64,000 nucleotides of DNA from Anopheles merus (GCF_017562075.2 NC_054083.1:45687269-45751268); one strand, 5' to 3'; shown: positions 33,474 to 47,083, numbered from the stretch's first letter. Notes: generated from the letters alone by a model not told the origin. A program made the numbers and translations.

Positions 33474-36400
33474 CTTCTTTCGAGAAAAAAGGACCACATT
33501 AATAGTTTTTTATTGCACTTTTTGCTCTCGCCAACCATGGAAAGAACGGCCCTGGAGTTGCTCCTAGACGAGCGCCATACAAATTTTACTTTTTCTTCCT
33601 TTCACCCAACCACACACGCACACAGGATGGTAGGAATTGTGATAAAAGTTTTTTTTTTATGTGTCTCCAACCTTTCCCTCTCTACTCCTCCGTTCGGCCC
33701 ACGGCAGTTTTGAACAGATTTTTGCTATGGGATTGGGGAGGGGAGGGGGCAGACAGTTGAATTATGATATCTGCCGTCATATTTCAATTTTTGCTCCAAT
33801 TTAAAGTCCATTTTATGTATTACCCTTGGACCCGTCCATCCATCCAATCCGTCCATTCGTTTTTGGGGCGTTCATTTCGTTCGTGCTCCAGCAAAAGTTT
33901 TCCCCATTTAATGGTTTAAGGAGTGCTTGCTGGTGTGTGGTGGAACTGTGGTTTTGGCGTTTTGGGTGTCGCATGATTCATCGCCAGGAAAGCGGCCAGC
34001 GGATGGGCCGAGCCCTGAGTGTGCCCGGTTGCAACCGCACTGCTAATGGTAACCGCTTCGCAAAGCCAGTGTCTAAAGCAGGCCGCAGCAGTTGATCGAT
34101 CGAAGGGTCTTCGACATTCACTTTCCAACAGCTACCGAAAAGAAAACATTAATACAGAAAAGATAAATTAAAGGGGTTTTTTTTATGTTACAAATTGAAG
34201 ATGATCTACGCGTGCAATGGAACTGATTTACGGCGGTGGTCATCCCTTTTCATCGGTGGAGTGCTGCAATATAGAAAAGTAACACTTCTTTCCCGATCAC
34301 ACTGTAGCACGCCTCGTTGAACGTTTAAGAAATTAACACCAGCACAGGGGCAGCAATACAAGCACCATTTTGCAAGTGCGCAGCGAAGCGAAAGTATCAT
34401 TCGATGCGTCTCCCACCACGGCGGGCAAAGAAGTGTGCTCACTCGGGTGCGCGTTTTAATTGTGCGTGTGAAGGCTGGCTCGCTCGGGGAGAAAATTGAG
34501 CGCAAAATGGCGCAACTTACGCCTCGCTGCACGCCATTGTAATCGAAGTGACGGGATTGCACGGTGATACGCTGTGTCAAACCGCGCCGTGCCAAGGTGA
34601 AGAATGCGAAACGACGCTCCCTCCGCGTCAAGCTTGACGTGTGTTGTCTTGCGCTGCTGATGCGTGAAGTGCGCGATCAATTATCGCTCATCCATCAAGT
34701 GCGGAGAGTCGTGGCAAAGGTCCTGTTTGCTTGAATTAATCGATTGTGAAGTGTTCATTTGGCGGTGAGGATATTTAGTTGACGAGTGATTACTAAAATC
34801 AAAGCAACAACAACGACGAGAGGACCATGCCCTTGTGTACATGACTTCATTGCATCAATGGCTATGTAGCGTGACTTCTGTCCGTAAAATACAATCTGCT
34901 CCAATTGTTCCTGACAGTAGCTTTAATAGCAATTTAAAGCTTCCTTCACTATAAGCTAGAACTAGAGTGTACTGTTACTGTATCCCACTCCAATTGCCCG
35001 CAATGCCCGCAACCTAACTAATGGTGAAACGGAAACTAACAGGGGGGAAAAAAGCACACTCACTCCATTTTACACAAAACCGCCAAACCCTTAAGTGAAC
35101 AGGGCTAACAGGGCTGGTTGGAAAAACGATGCTCATTAATTTAAATTCTCTAACCACTAGCCGCTTCCCGCGGCACTGCTCCTCCCACTATTCATTATAC
35201 ATCCTGGTACCGTGCCGCACACGAAGGCTCCAGGAGAGTTGTGGGGAAGAACATTTCATGAATCGAATCGTAACATGCGCCACGGAACGAACGGGCCCAA
35301 AAAACGCCGTTGCTGCATGGTACGGTGGATATAGGTGAAGTAGGTACGCGGGCCGTGCACTTTGGGGCATTGTGTACCGGCAAAACCAGGTGCTGCTGGG
35401 ACTGGTGTTTAGTTGCTAAAACGGTTGACAGGCTTATCAATTTATGTTGTACAACCCTTTCCACGTACGCACACAAACATTCAAATACACGTTACGGGGA
35501 TTGGTGGAAATCAGATTTCGGAAAGAGTATTTCACCGTGTGCCAGCGTATGCATGCGGTAACTGGTACGCCTGGTGCCCCTGGAAACACATCCACAAGGT
35601 CCATCCGCGCGCGCTCCCTGTTCACCTCGGAGTGTTCGGAATTTGTGCGGCTGTTGTCCAAAACCAAAACATGCGCGGTTCGGCAAATTCGACAACTGGG
35701 ACGACGGTCGGTGCCCAGTGCCTGTTGGGAGTGTTTTCTGCGCCACCGGCACCGTTTCACCACCGATCGCGGGCGATATTGCGTATCCGCGTGGTTGAGA
35801 TGATGCGTACCCCGTTCAGTTGAGGTACGCGTGTGACGCACGCACCCGTCTGGTGACGGGTGACATGGTCGAGCGGTTGGAAAATTCGCAGTCTGCTTGG
35901 ATACTGGGCAGACTCGATGTAAGTTGCTTAGTAACCAGTAACGTAGCGGAGCAAAAAGTCACTTGATTCGACCCCTGATAGACAGTAGAGTTTGGATTGT
36001 AGCTACATCCGAAAGATACACGAGGATGAACTCAAAACTACAATGGTTTTGATTGATTTTGAATAGTAAATGCGTTTGATATTCGGAACTTCTGAGTCAC
36101 TGTAGGACGTCGTTCGATGTTACACTATTGATTCCACTATTCACATCCAGGTAAAACTAACAAGACGAACTGAACTCAATAAAACGTTGTTTTATTTCAA
36201 ACTACTTACACCATTTCAAGGAAGTATTCAAACTATCCAATTCAGGCTAGCATCATCATTATGTTTTCAAACAGCGCTCTTCGTTGGCTTCATCTTTAGA
36301 AAGCAAAAGTATCATGCCCCAGGCTTCTCCTACCTCCCAGGGGGGCACATCTCGATAAGAAGACAAATTATCAAACCCACTGCCACTCACTTTCCATGGC

Positions 36401-37048
36401 TGTAGAACGCACGACCACATCAAGATATGATGCCGTGCGTCCTTTTCTTATGCTGTCCCGCCGTTACCAAAATCAAACGGCTCTTCAGAAGGTGCTCCAC
36501 GGTGTCTCCATTATTTTTTCTCCTACCTTTTTTTTAAGAAGAAGCACCACGTGTAAGGCTAAAACAACATCGAACGAGAGGACATTAAGATTGTGACAGT
36601 TCCTGTGACCCTCCCGGCGCAGCTCCATACCGGCTGCAGCAAAGGAACAGGGAGGGCAAAATAAATTAAAACAACCAACCTTCCACCTCAGTCCGCGGGG
36701 CCAATACCGCGGGCCTTGCATTGCGTGGGCACCCGCAGACACACACACACGTGAGGGAAAGTTCCAGCCCCAACACCAGAAAAAACAAGGTAGCAGGCCA
36801 CGTTATTAGCGAGCGAGAAAATGGCAGGTTTTGTCAGCAGATAGAGCTGTTTCTGTAAACGGAGAAGCATCCGAGCAGCGGCCTCGATAGAATGTTGGGG
36901 TTGGGAAAATTTCATGAATAAATAAACGTGTGACGAGTTCACAGCAGCAGCAGCAGCAGCAGTTCGGGTGGGAAATGGTGGTGCACGGACCTGTTTAGGA
37001 TACGGCACGCGGCACTTTCTTTTTCTCGCAGCACTGGCAACATCGGTA

Positions 37049-37074
37049 CCATCATCATCATCATCATCATCATC
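37049..37074. repeat. (ATC)n trinucleotide repeat
   Basis: Eight to nine ATC units, giving serine or methionine runs in chance frames. Confidence 0.95.
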
Positions 37075-38093
37075 GTCAGCCGAGGAAGCTTCTCCAGTAT
37101 GTCCTCCCCGGTGCCTGGAGCCTTTCCTTTCACAGCTTCTGCCCTCCCCCTCCCCCCCTTAGCAAGGTTGAGAATTATTCAAATTTAAATTCAAATTATC
37201 TTATCCACCGAGCCCATCTTTCTTTATTATCTGCTTTCGGCGTCCGAAAGCAAACAAGCGAAATGGTAAGGCCAAACCATAACGGTCGACTGTCGCGATC
37301 CCGGGCGGTTTGCTTTGATTCGTATACGCAACCGCGGCGTACGCGCACGTCTATCTCGCTGTGTCGTCCGCAAAGGGACACGGTAAAGATAGCATTTCTC
37401 GCAGAGCGTAATGGCGAAACAAAACGCACGATATTGCCAAACATCACATCGATGGCGTTGAAGTATAAGATTTGTCCTTTTGTTCGGGTGATGCATCAAG
37501 AGATGGGCCAGTGTGAGCAAGGGACTGATTTGTCTTTGTTCTTGCTGTGGACGAAATTGCACCGAGTGGTAGAAATTAAATTCTTAATCACCAGCAATTC
37601 TTTTTTTATTTTTCGATGGTATTACACCTTTTTTCTCTAGGACTGCCATCTATCGTTGGCAATAAAAGATGGAAGCTGGGAAGGGGCAATAAGAGCTGTA
37701 AGATGGATTTGAATAACAAAACAAAAGCGAAAGGTCTGTGTGTGTTTGAAGCGACCGTTACATTAATGCGTGGTAAATGTGGTTCTTCATCTTCATCTTC
37801 TTCATCTTAAATGGAAATTCAAAGGGATCATCCGGTGTAAGTTGGGCTATTCGCATTGGTGGGACACTCGCCGACTTTCAATGCCAGCAACGGATTTGGC
37901 AAGATTTTAGAATATAAATTTTCAAATAAACTTTCTCTTTGCATGTATACAGTAGCGTGAAATTATGGAGATGGATTTAGTTGTAATCTTTATGGTGCGA
38001 TAAAAAGAGAGAAGCCAAAGGTGATAAGAGAATTTAAGATCATGAATGTCCAGGGTATGTGCGATCTTGAATGGTGTTCAGTATTATTCTTCA

Positions 38094-38125
38094 ACTTACC
38101 TGAGCAATAATATAGCAAAGTCTTA
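38094..38125 (-). promoter_or_regulatory. Recursive-like splice site on the minus strand
   Basis: Read on the minus strand: ACTTTGCTATATTATTGCTC, then AG directly followed by GTAAGTTG, with the junction between 38100 and 38099. The donor half is perfect (CAG/GTAAGT). The acceptor half has a moderate pyrimidine tract broken by A. It could instead be only a donor. If recursive, it would serve the minus-strand gene suggested by the exons at 46996-47083 and 1-94. Confidence 0.3.
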
Positions 38126-38980
38126 GCTTGTTTGTAGTTCGATATCGGAAAAAGGACGCGGATACAAAGCTAAATCTGCTAGATGGATCTGCCTTAAGCA
38201 GCTTCTATGCTTGCTATTTAAGGATTGATTTAGTAAGCTAAGGTTCTCAAAAATGTCTCTTATACTGTCGGATCACTGTGCCTTAAGGGGTGGTTTAAAA
38301 TCGTTTCAAGTTTGTTCATGTTACCAATTTAGATCGATGTAATACACATAGAAGTAGAAATAAATACGCTAAAAGCACCCCTCTTGCTTGTCCGATGTTT
38401 CGGATATTGTCTTCTCTCATGCTTCAACAACCGTCCTACACTCGGTTTCTCCGCGCACCGATTGACCCATTCTCAAGGACTCGATTTTCTCAAAAATGAT
38501 CTCCCTTTCAAGTGACGCTCGAGTTATGGGCGACTCATCCACGTGTACGGCATCAAAAAGGTGGGGCGTTTGATTTTGTGGGTCGTTCGGAAAAAGAGTA
38601 CAATCTCACGTGCCGAATTCACCTACGCGTAATAATCAACCCTTTTTCACGCTGCGTTTGCGCCTTGGCAACGGTTTGGCAAGTTACGCTGATGCGCTAC
38701 AAACATAGGTGCTTCCTCGTGGGTGAAACCATTTTGATGCCAGGTTTTTACGAGTGTGTTTCCTTTTTTTTTGCATGCGATATTGACGTGCATACATAGC
38801 GTCGTGCTGTTATTGCTTGTGGAACGATTTTTGTTTTATTTTGGGCATACCACTGATTGGCAATTGTCTCGTGGCTTGGCTACCAGAATAATGGGCATCA
38901 GTTCAGTTGGATATATATGTATTTAGCTTTGCTGGAAATGTAAGCACAGAAACGATGACGAATAAAACGCTGCGAATAAA

Positions 38981-39018
38981 TGTGATGATGATGAATGATG
39001 ATGGTGATGATGATGAGG
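38981..39018. repeat. GATGAT-rich simple repeat
   Basis: Imperfect GAT array with GGT and AAT interruptions. Confidence 0.9.
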
Positions 39019-39128
39019 TGGTTACCATTTTGACTGCATTTTAATCGACTAAAATGGATAGCATTATGTGCGCAAAATTGTGCGGCCAATGGCTGTCGAA
39101 CGATTACACATATGAAACTTTATCGACC

Positions 39129-39130
<2 letters not shown>

Positions 39131-39215
<85 letters not shown>
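39131..39215. repeat. (GT)n microsatellite, 85 bases
   Basis: Uninterrupted GT array, the longest pure dinucleotide array in the window, likely highly polymorphic. Confidence 0.98.
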
Positions 39216-39218
<3 letters not shown>

Positions 39219-42200
39219 AGAAGCTTTCCTTTCTATTTTGCTAATGAATCGGTGAAGGTACACGATGCACAAAAGGAGCTAGCTCGGTACCGTTGCTGCA
39301 CAACTTTAGCTCAAATCGACCTCCGGCAATAGCGGAATTTGCAAGCGGTGCAGCAAACAATTATTCTTCGCTTACCCCCCTAACGCACACACACACACAC
39401 GAGTGAAAACTGAAAACGACGAGCTCGGGGATAAACTTCTTCTAATGAACAAGTTCCCTGCACAGGCGGCTTACTCCGAGGAAGGTGAAGTTTTTGTGCC
39501 GTTCGTTTGTGCCTTCCCTTCCTTAATAAATCCGTCATGTTAAAGCGCACCGTGGTGGGGTTTTCCATTCGGCGTACAGTGTGGTGAGGGACGAGAGATG
39601 TTTTTCCTCAGCGCTGCACACATTTTACTTCAGCTTGCCATAACCGTAAAATGTAAATTAGACACCATCTCATCTCACTTTTTTGCGTGAACTTGCTTCA
39701 GTTCACACACACGCCCGAGGGTTAGTTTTATTTTGACGTTTTTGTGAAGGTTGGTTTTTCGGTTTCGAATGTTGCACTCTCTTCCTGACACATTCGCTGC
39801 ACAAAACTTGCTTTCGCTGCGTCAAACTCAAAGAACATGTGCGCGAAAACGCAAACACCTTCACGAGTAAGACAGCGCATCCATTTGTTATATGACGCTT
39901 ATTATCGCAGGAGTTGATCATGCTGACGAGTGAAAACAAACCGTTCTGGGAAAGGGACCCAAGGAGTAGTTTTGCGGTGGTTAACATGGTGGAAAATGAG
40001 TTGGCATGTAGTTTTCTTGGTTCAGTATTTTCATAATAATCAGTTCACTCATTTAAAAAGCAACTTTTCTTTCTTCTGTTACGACTGTGCTTGTTATAAA
40101 CTCATCAAAAGACATATTTTATGTTCTATTGGTGTAAAGCCGCTTCTTGAATTTGTGGTATTAATCTATTCCAAATTCCGACAAACGGAAGCCAACAGTA
40201 CTTTGGAGCAACTTTATCGCGAACAAAGAACCTTATGTACCTTTCCATTTTGACGTTTCCTTAATGACGCTCGTGCAATTAAACAAAACGCTTTCCCATA
40301 AATACCTCCTCAGTGCACTTAATTTACTTTCCCATCAACGGTGAGTGCTTTTTGTGAATTACTTGCGTTCAGATTTTTCTCTAGCTGGAAAAGTGGTGCA
40401 TCCTTCTCGAAAGTGTACTTTAAAGTGCGGCATATTAATACTATCCATTTAAGGTTTGTGTGGCAAGTAGGTTCTTTCTCGCTTAAACCCAACAGTACCA
40501 GTCCAGCTAAAGAACTGAACCAGGTTAATTTAACACGACCATGCTCGGAAAAGCAAACAAGGATGGGGAAAAATCCACCTTCTCCAAAAAATAGGACACT
40601 TTTCCCGAGCTCCAGCACAATTACTCTTACCGCTTTTCCCGGTAAAAGCGCTTTCACGGGGCCGTCCTTTCTTCGCTTATTTCACAAGTTTTAACAACGG
40701 CAAGCAGTTACTTTCGGTTCTTGGGTGAAATTTTTACAGCTTCCATTACGCCAAAAGCACACTCACACACAGATATAAACGCCCAGGAACAGACAAAAAT
40801 GCAGGACGACTGCATTCGTGCAGTGAATTCAATTTCATTTTATCTTAATTTGCTGCAATAGCATTTTTCTCTCCCCGTCCCGTGCTTACTGCTCAACCAA
40901 AGGTACAGGAAGATGGTTGGAACGTCGGTCGTTGCGCTGCAGCTTTTCCCTTGTTGTCTGTCTCCTGTCCTTTCCGGTCTGAATCCTGCTTCCACCTTCC
41001 AGTCGCGCTGCTCTAGAGCGCAAATAAAAATCCCCTTCCCTACCAGCTCGGACCCAGCAGGTCCGAATCGTGACGAATGGTTCCTCAAACACGGTTAAAG
41101 GAAAATTACTTAATAGCGTGATAAATTGAGTGCGCTTTCCCCTTTTTGCGCGTCGTCGGAGGATGGACCGCCGCCATTGCCGCCAAAATGGTGTTTTTCC
41201 ATTGGGAGGGTGGATAACGCAAGGCTGCGATCCATTTTCTAGCGCACATTCCTCCCCCGGCCGGAGAGGGTAGCAAGCGGGAGTAACACATTTTCGGGAC
41301 AAGCGCTCGGCAGCTTGGAAGACACTTGTTTATTTCCTCCGGTCTTCCGGAAACGGTAATCATGTTATCAGTCTTGGTTTATGTCTTCGAACTTGGCACA
41401 GTGACAAGATGGTGGGTTTATTGAGTGAGTTTCACTGGTTTGCTGGACGTACCTAAGGCATTCTTTATTTTAAATGAATTGATTTACAAGAACGCCGTTA
41501 GAAGTATTGTGAAAATATGACAAAAAAAAAACAAATCGAAAATCATCTTTTAATTCTTCAAAACTATCGCTTAAGCCATCCGTTTCTAAACCGTTCAAGA
41601 TGATTCAGCTAAATGCATGAAACGATTTGGAAGTGATAATTTTCATACAGATAATCTCGAATCAGACACTCTCCCCTCTTTAGCCCGGCACCGTCTGGCA
41701 GCAGTTGTGAGCCGTCGATTAAAATGTCATCTCCAATCTAAGCCGTGTTAAACTAGCAGCAGTAGCAGCGACAAAAAAATGGGAAATAAAACCCACAAAC
41801 TCAACCCTCTCGTAATCCTCGTAACGCTAACGGCAAACAGTGGAAAATTACTACTGCACCCAGTTTCCCATTCGATGTTATTTGATATGCTTCCCATCAA
41901 GCCCGTTCGTCTGTCTCTCTTTCTCTCGCTCTCGATTGCTCCTCATTGACACTCCAATCTGACGGTTGCCACTCTTGCCCGTCGACACGCTATGCCAACA
42001 CCATACGGACAGACGCTGCCCGGCGAGTGAAAATCCAATTCCGATCACATACCGGAAACAAGTTTTCAAATTTACATTCATATTACGATTCCGTTTCTCA
42101 CCCGGTGCCTGCCTTATTGGGTTGGGAGGGTTTTTTTTTGCTGTGTGCTGCAGGTTGTGCTTCAGAAATGAAGTGCGGGGGAAAAAATTAAAAAGAAAAA

Positions 42201-42660
42201 CGGAATCACAACTATTTCAAACCATCCGCGGGGGAAAAAAAGAAAGAATAACTTCGATTGCCATCCACGTCATGCGCTGGGACGCCATGTGTTGGTAAAC
42301 GCGCTGGTTGGCACAATTGGCACACCAAAGCGCGGCTGCAGTGGTCAACAATGTTGTCGGGCCGTGGCTGTGCCACGAAATGGCATGTTTTTTGCTGCTG
42401 CAACCTTTCCCCTTTTCTTATCGCGCGGAACTCACGGAGGATCATCGAGTAGCCAGCGCTCGGCTATGCTGTAACGTTTGCCTAGTTTCAGGCGCAAAGC
42501 TGCAATGGGGAAAACCCCAACAGCACACTCTAAATAAAAATAGGAGAAAAGGAACGAAGTTTTTAGTTGTGTTCAATTTTATAACCTCACACTTCAGCTG
42601 TCAGTTGAATTGAGTTTAATTTTTTGTTGTTGTGTCTGTTTCTTTTTTATGTTGTTTCAG

Positions 42661-43012
42661 ACGGTGTCGGGACGGGTGCAGCACAACCATGGACGTAGCA
42701 CCAGACACGCCAGTGGTGCGCTGAAATTAATCCAAACACTACCCATCCAAACGGCGCAAGCGAAAATAAATAAAAACACACAAAGTGCAACGTAGAAAGA
42801 GAAACATTCCCAACGGGACCGGTATCGTTTGAAAATGTCAAATTTGCACACTGCAATCTGGGCGAGCAGATTCTCCCATTTGCCATGCAACGCGCCAAAA
42901 GCTGTGTTACAAATGTCAAACTACACGGGTTGCAATCAAAATAACGAAACGAACGAAGCAAGTGTAATTTTAAAGTTCTTCGTTTCGTGCCGCAGAATCA
43001 TCTTCATTCGAG
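42661..43012 (+). CDS. Candidate 352-base exon with internal start codon
   Basis: Bounded by a strong acceptor (TTTTTTATGTTGTTTCAG ending at 42660) and a perfect donor (GAG then GTAAGT at 43013). The first part is open in phase 0 for 44 codons (TVSGRVQHNHGRSTRHASGA onward) to a TAG at about 42793. An ATG at 42835 in GAAAATG context then opens MSNLHTAIWASRFSHLPCNA, and stays open for 59 codons to the donor, which it meets in phase 1. The peptide holds NYT and NET glycosylation sequons and ends with a basic hydrophobic run (SCRRIIFIR). The exon is either a 5' exon with leader and N-terminal coding sequence, or a cassette exon inside the long intron. Family not recognised. Confidence 0.38.
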
Positions 43013-46000
43013 GTAAGTTGGTACGGCTACCAATTTAAAGTTCAAATATTCAATTTTATTGACTCTCCATGCAAGGCGACGATACAGTAACAAACTAAAT
43101 TGAAAACTCACTCGCTCAGATGCCCCTAAAAAGGTGAATCAAAGTCAAAGTCAAGAGCTGTCCAGCAGTTCACATCATTTATATTAACGTCCCTTTCTCT
43201 GCTTCCACATGACATCACTCTCAAACGCTACAAATAGTTGTCGTTGAAGTGATTCGCTTTGGCCACTGTTGTCACCTTATGGCAATGTAAAGAAATACGG
43301 TGCGCAAGAGCAATCACAGCACATTGGCGCCCGAAAAAGGTTGACAGTTGTGCACGCCGGAAAGTTTATCTAAACGATGACAGTCAACTCTGTCTGCACC
43401 GTTGGCCGAGTGTGTGGCAGTGGAGTGGAGTGCGAAAACAATTTATCTTTGCAAGAAACCCATTGCTGGCGTACGTTTTTACCACCTTTTTTACCGATCG
43501 TCGTACATCGTCGTACTCCCCTGGGTGTAGGGTGTATTTTTCTTCGTCTTGTGCGAACGGAAAAAAACAACCCGCAGGTACAAACAGGTGCCAAACTGGT
43601 GGTGTGACAGTAGCTGTCAACAGATAAATTGCTGCTGCAACTCGAGAAAGTGCAGTTTGTCATGGATCTTCGCGAGCGTTGCTAGCCAAACTCGGGTTTC
43701 CTTCTCTTGGTGTATGGGGCCAACACTAAAAATGTTTCGTTTTTTTTATTCAGACGACGGTTTTTTCGGTGTAAAAGCAATCGATTAAAAGAGGGAAAAA
43801 AACGCGCACCCTTACCATATCACAAAATACGCGCCGAGATAGTGGGTAACGAAATAAAATGCAGCAAGCCTAAAATTGATGGCCGGATCGATGTTGGCGC
43901 GGTACGATACTGTGTGCGCGTTTGCTAAGCTCCGGTAAGGACCACCACGATAACGCTGCCCCAGTGTGGGCAGCGCGGTTGGTTACAAAATCCCATCAGT
44001 TTCCATTTGCATTGCACGGTGATAGTTTCACCGTCCGGTTCGTTTTGTTTGGTTGGATGGCGCAGCTCTGTTTTTGTCTAACAGTTTTAGAAGAACGACT
44101 CCGGATGGCCAGTATTGGACGGGGCAGCAACTAAAATCGATGCATTCTAAATGCTCTGCACTGCAGAAATACAATATTTGGTCGAGTTTTACATGGAGGG
44201 ATCATGGGCAAAGAGGGATCGCACTAGACGTCAAATCAATATTGCTAATGGAAATTGAACCTTTTAACTGTTGCGGATGGGGATTCTGTGATGGAAGATT
44301 CGATCAAGGCATTTGATATCGGGTTTTGGGCTAACATGATTTTGGGGGAGGCCATTTTTTGAGTTGAGCTTGTTGGAGAGATTTTATGTCCATTTTTCAT
44401 GCACTGTTTTAGTCGTCCTTTGTGAAGGGATGTGAACTTAGGACCTCTGACCTATTCCTTTGGTAATAAAATTGTGATTTCTATTTTCGATAAACCATTC
44501 CCAATATCCAATCGAAATTGAAGCATGAATAAAAAAGCCACTGTCATTGTACTCATTACATTGTTTTCGTTCACCGCTTGTCTGCACATACTCCATGTAA
44601 AAGGCATTAGCGTCCGTTTGCTCCCCCACGAAACTCATGCTTGCTTCCCTTTCTTATTTTTTCGTAATTACGTGTCTGCCATCAGCGAGGGCATCCAACC
44701 GGGGAGCACTAATTAGTTTCATTGGAAAAACTCACCCAACCACCAGCACCAGCAACCAATTTCGTTCTTTGCATCACTATACTGCTTCTGTTTTCTGGTG
44801 CTGCGTCGGTATAAGAGTTTCTTGCAGATTTTCTTGCTTGTTCATAATGATGCGTACCGACGTTGCAGACGTTGCTCGTTTTGTACGCGGTCGATGCTGC
44901 TAACTCATCGAACCGCCGGCTACTTTCTTAAGGATGCAGCAGCTAGTGAAAGTTTTCCCCTTCCTTCTTCCTTTCACCCCTTCCCTTTCATCAACCTCCA
45001 AAAAAAAAGAGATAGAAAAGAAAACAAATCTTCCTCAAAATGACAAAACCACCTTTTCTATCTCATTCCTTCTGCTGGGGAAGGTTGCTATGCTGATGGA
45101 TCCGGCCCAACATGAATTGGCTGGCTGGGCTGGGCTGGCTTGGTTCAGCAACCTGCAAAGGATGTAATTTCATCACCCAATACGTTGTTACCTCATCAGA
45201 AGCTTCTTCTCAGCGCGTGGGGTTCGGGAAAAGGGTGGATCGATTCCTGCCCGGGATTGAAGAAGAATAGATGAAAAATGGATTTTTCCTGTTTTGCTCG
45301 CTTGCCGTCGGCCCGTGTGCACTGTGTGCTGGTGGATTTTCGGTGATACATTGCCCAGGCAGAAAAGGGAATGGGACAAAAAAAAACCACACACACACAC
45401 ACACCCAGCCACTCTCTTTTTGGGGATAAAATTTAGGTTTGCCACCTCCCCGGTGTGCAGTATGTCATTGGAGGCAAGGCGCATCACTAGCACGTCGTGC
45501 CATCGTTTGACAGGCGGGGTCTTGCTACCATCGAACTGCTTCACCAGAAAATGGTTTTACGAGGGCATAACAGAACAGAGAGAGAGAGAGAGAGGGGTTC
45601 ATGCGCTGCGATGACAATAGGGTCGGCAAAAGCGGCCACCAACTTCGGGCCACCATCATCGACTTCATCTTCGTTGGCCCCCATCTTCGCTTGCCATTAT
45701 ACCTTACGTCACCTTTGCAACGAACCGAAAGCCCGGGCAACGTAATCACATGTAAGATCTCACATTACAATAAGCGCACTTGTCTGGGAATATTAATGTA
45801 TCTTTTCTCCACCACTGCTGCACATCACTCACAGCCACCAGCTTGGGTGTCCTTTCCTTCTGCGAGAACCACAGTAGGCAGGGGTGGGGTGGGTGCTTTC
45901 TTACGTTACGAAACCGGGCTCGAGCTCCGCTAAGGCTGCTGTATTGTGTGTTTCGTGTGTGTGTGTGTGTGGTTGTGCTTTCTTGTTCGGGTTTCTATGC

Positions 46001-46995
46001 ATTCACGCTTTTCCGATACGATATTTTACCGATATTTATACTGACGTCCGTGACAATGCACAAAGAAGAGTTCGGCAAGCGAGTCGAAAGAAAGCCAGCA
46101 AAAAAGGAAACGAAACGGCAGAACAAAGATATCGACGAATAAAACCCATCAAGTTCTTTTCCTTTTGTTGTTGGCTGTTGGGGTAAGGGGAGTTTGATGG
46201 GTGGCACCCGAGGGGGTGAGCCGTGTGAGGTGGCAAAAAATGAATCCCTCCCCATTCTGGTGATTGAAGTGGAGAAGCTGAAATTACCGACACGGGTGTG
46301 TGCCATTCGTAGAAATGGATTTTTGCTGATGAGTATGCAAGAACCTGCAGGATGGAGCAGTTGTTTTTCTTCCAGGGAGGAGTTATTTTTTGGTCTCCCT
46401 TTGGCTCAATAGGATCCCCATCTCGGAGCAGTATAAACAATGAAATCTGACAGCCATCGCAACATGCATGGCAAAAAAAGATCTTAAAAGCAAGCTCCAA
46501 GCATGACGGGACAATTCTTTAACAGTATTTTCCTCCAGCTCAATGCTCTTTTTCCAGCTCTTAAAACTCTTAAAAAACCATCCTCAGCACCCAAAACTGA
46601 AGTCTTGCATCTTACATCCATCCCGAATTCACCCTCCTCTAAACGACAGAAAAGGTCATCAATGTGTGGGGGTGAAATCACCATCCCATATGCGTCACCT
46701 CCTGCCCTCGTTAACATCCTTGGCGGAGACGGCGCTGCGATGAGGCCCACACTGATGACATCATATTCATCATCCTCATCATCGTTATCATCCAATATAA
46801 CGTCTGCGCGGGGCTGAAGCAATGAAGATGGATGGATGGGACGGGACACGGCTTGCGGAAGGATCTGGAACCAGGAACCTGATGATGATCATTGTTCCCA
46901 TTAGCACCACACACAAACATCGCCGCAGTAAACGGATGAGCTGGTGGCTGGTGATATTGCTGCTGCTGCTGCTGCTGTTGTTTCAAAACACTTAC
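43013..46995. other. Non-coding stretch
   Basis: Short CA and AG arrays near 45385-45403 and 45577-45593. Open frames on both strands are short, overlap each other and lack support. The 46484-46849 interval is open and natural-looking on both strands (see findings). Confidence 0.5.
46958..46980. repeat. (CTG)n run
   Basis: About seven CTG units. It encodes poly-leucine on plus and poly-glutamine on minus in overlapping frames. Confidence 0.95.
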
Positions 46996-47083
46996 CCAAG
47001 AAACCGTCCCACATCGATGTCCATTAGCTCCAGTGGCACGTCTTTCCCTTTCCCGCCAGTGACGTGCACCCGACGGCACACGT
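46996..47083 (-). CDS. Candidate internal coding exon, 88 bases
   Basis: Minus-strand segment between an acceptor (CCCGTTGCCTTAAGTAG) and a good donor (CTTGG then GTAAGTG). The open frame reads VCRRVHVTGGKGKDVPLELM and then DIDVGRFLG, with alternating hydrophobic and charged residues like a beta-rich domain edge. In that frame a TAA lies just outside the acceptor and another just inside the donor, so the open part matches the exon limits. Exon phase is 2 nt at the start and 2 nt at the end. Other frames across it contain artefacts of the nearby CTG/CAG run (46958-46980). I do not recognise the family. No second exon is securely placed. Confidence 0.35.

Larger units (their letters stand above)
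30104..38093. other. Probable intron
   Basis: Carries a (CT)n tract at 33438-33473, a CAG run near 36942-36962, an ATC array at 37049-37074 and a CAT/CTT-rich run near 37785-37809. A CATCCAG followed by GTAAAA at 36150 is a weak recursive-like site. GC-rich frames at 35.2-35.8 kb are open in several phases at once and unsupported. Confidence 0.55.
38126..42660. other. Non-coding stretch
   Basis: Contains GATGAT repeats (38981-39018) and the longest GT array of the window (39131-39215). Ends in a strong acceptor at 42660. No supported gene. Confidence 0.55.

Noticed and set aside
39054..39332. Plus frame spanning the long GT array
   Set aside because: Consists mainly of a valine-cysteine run from the microsatellite.
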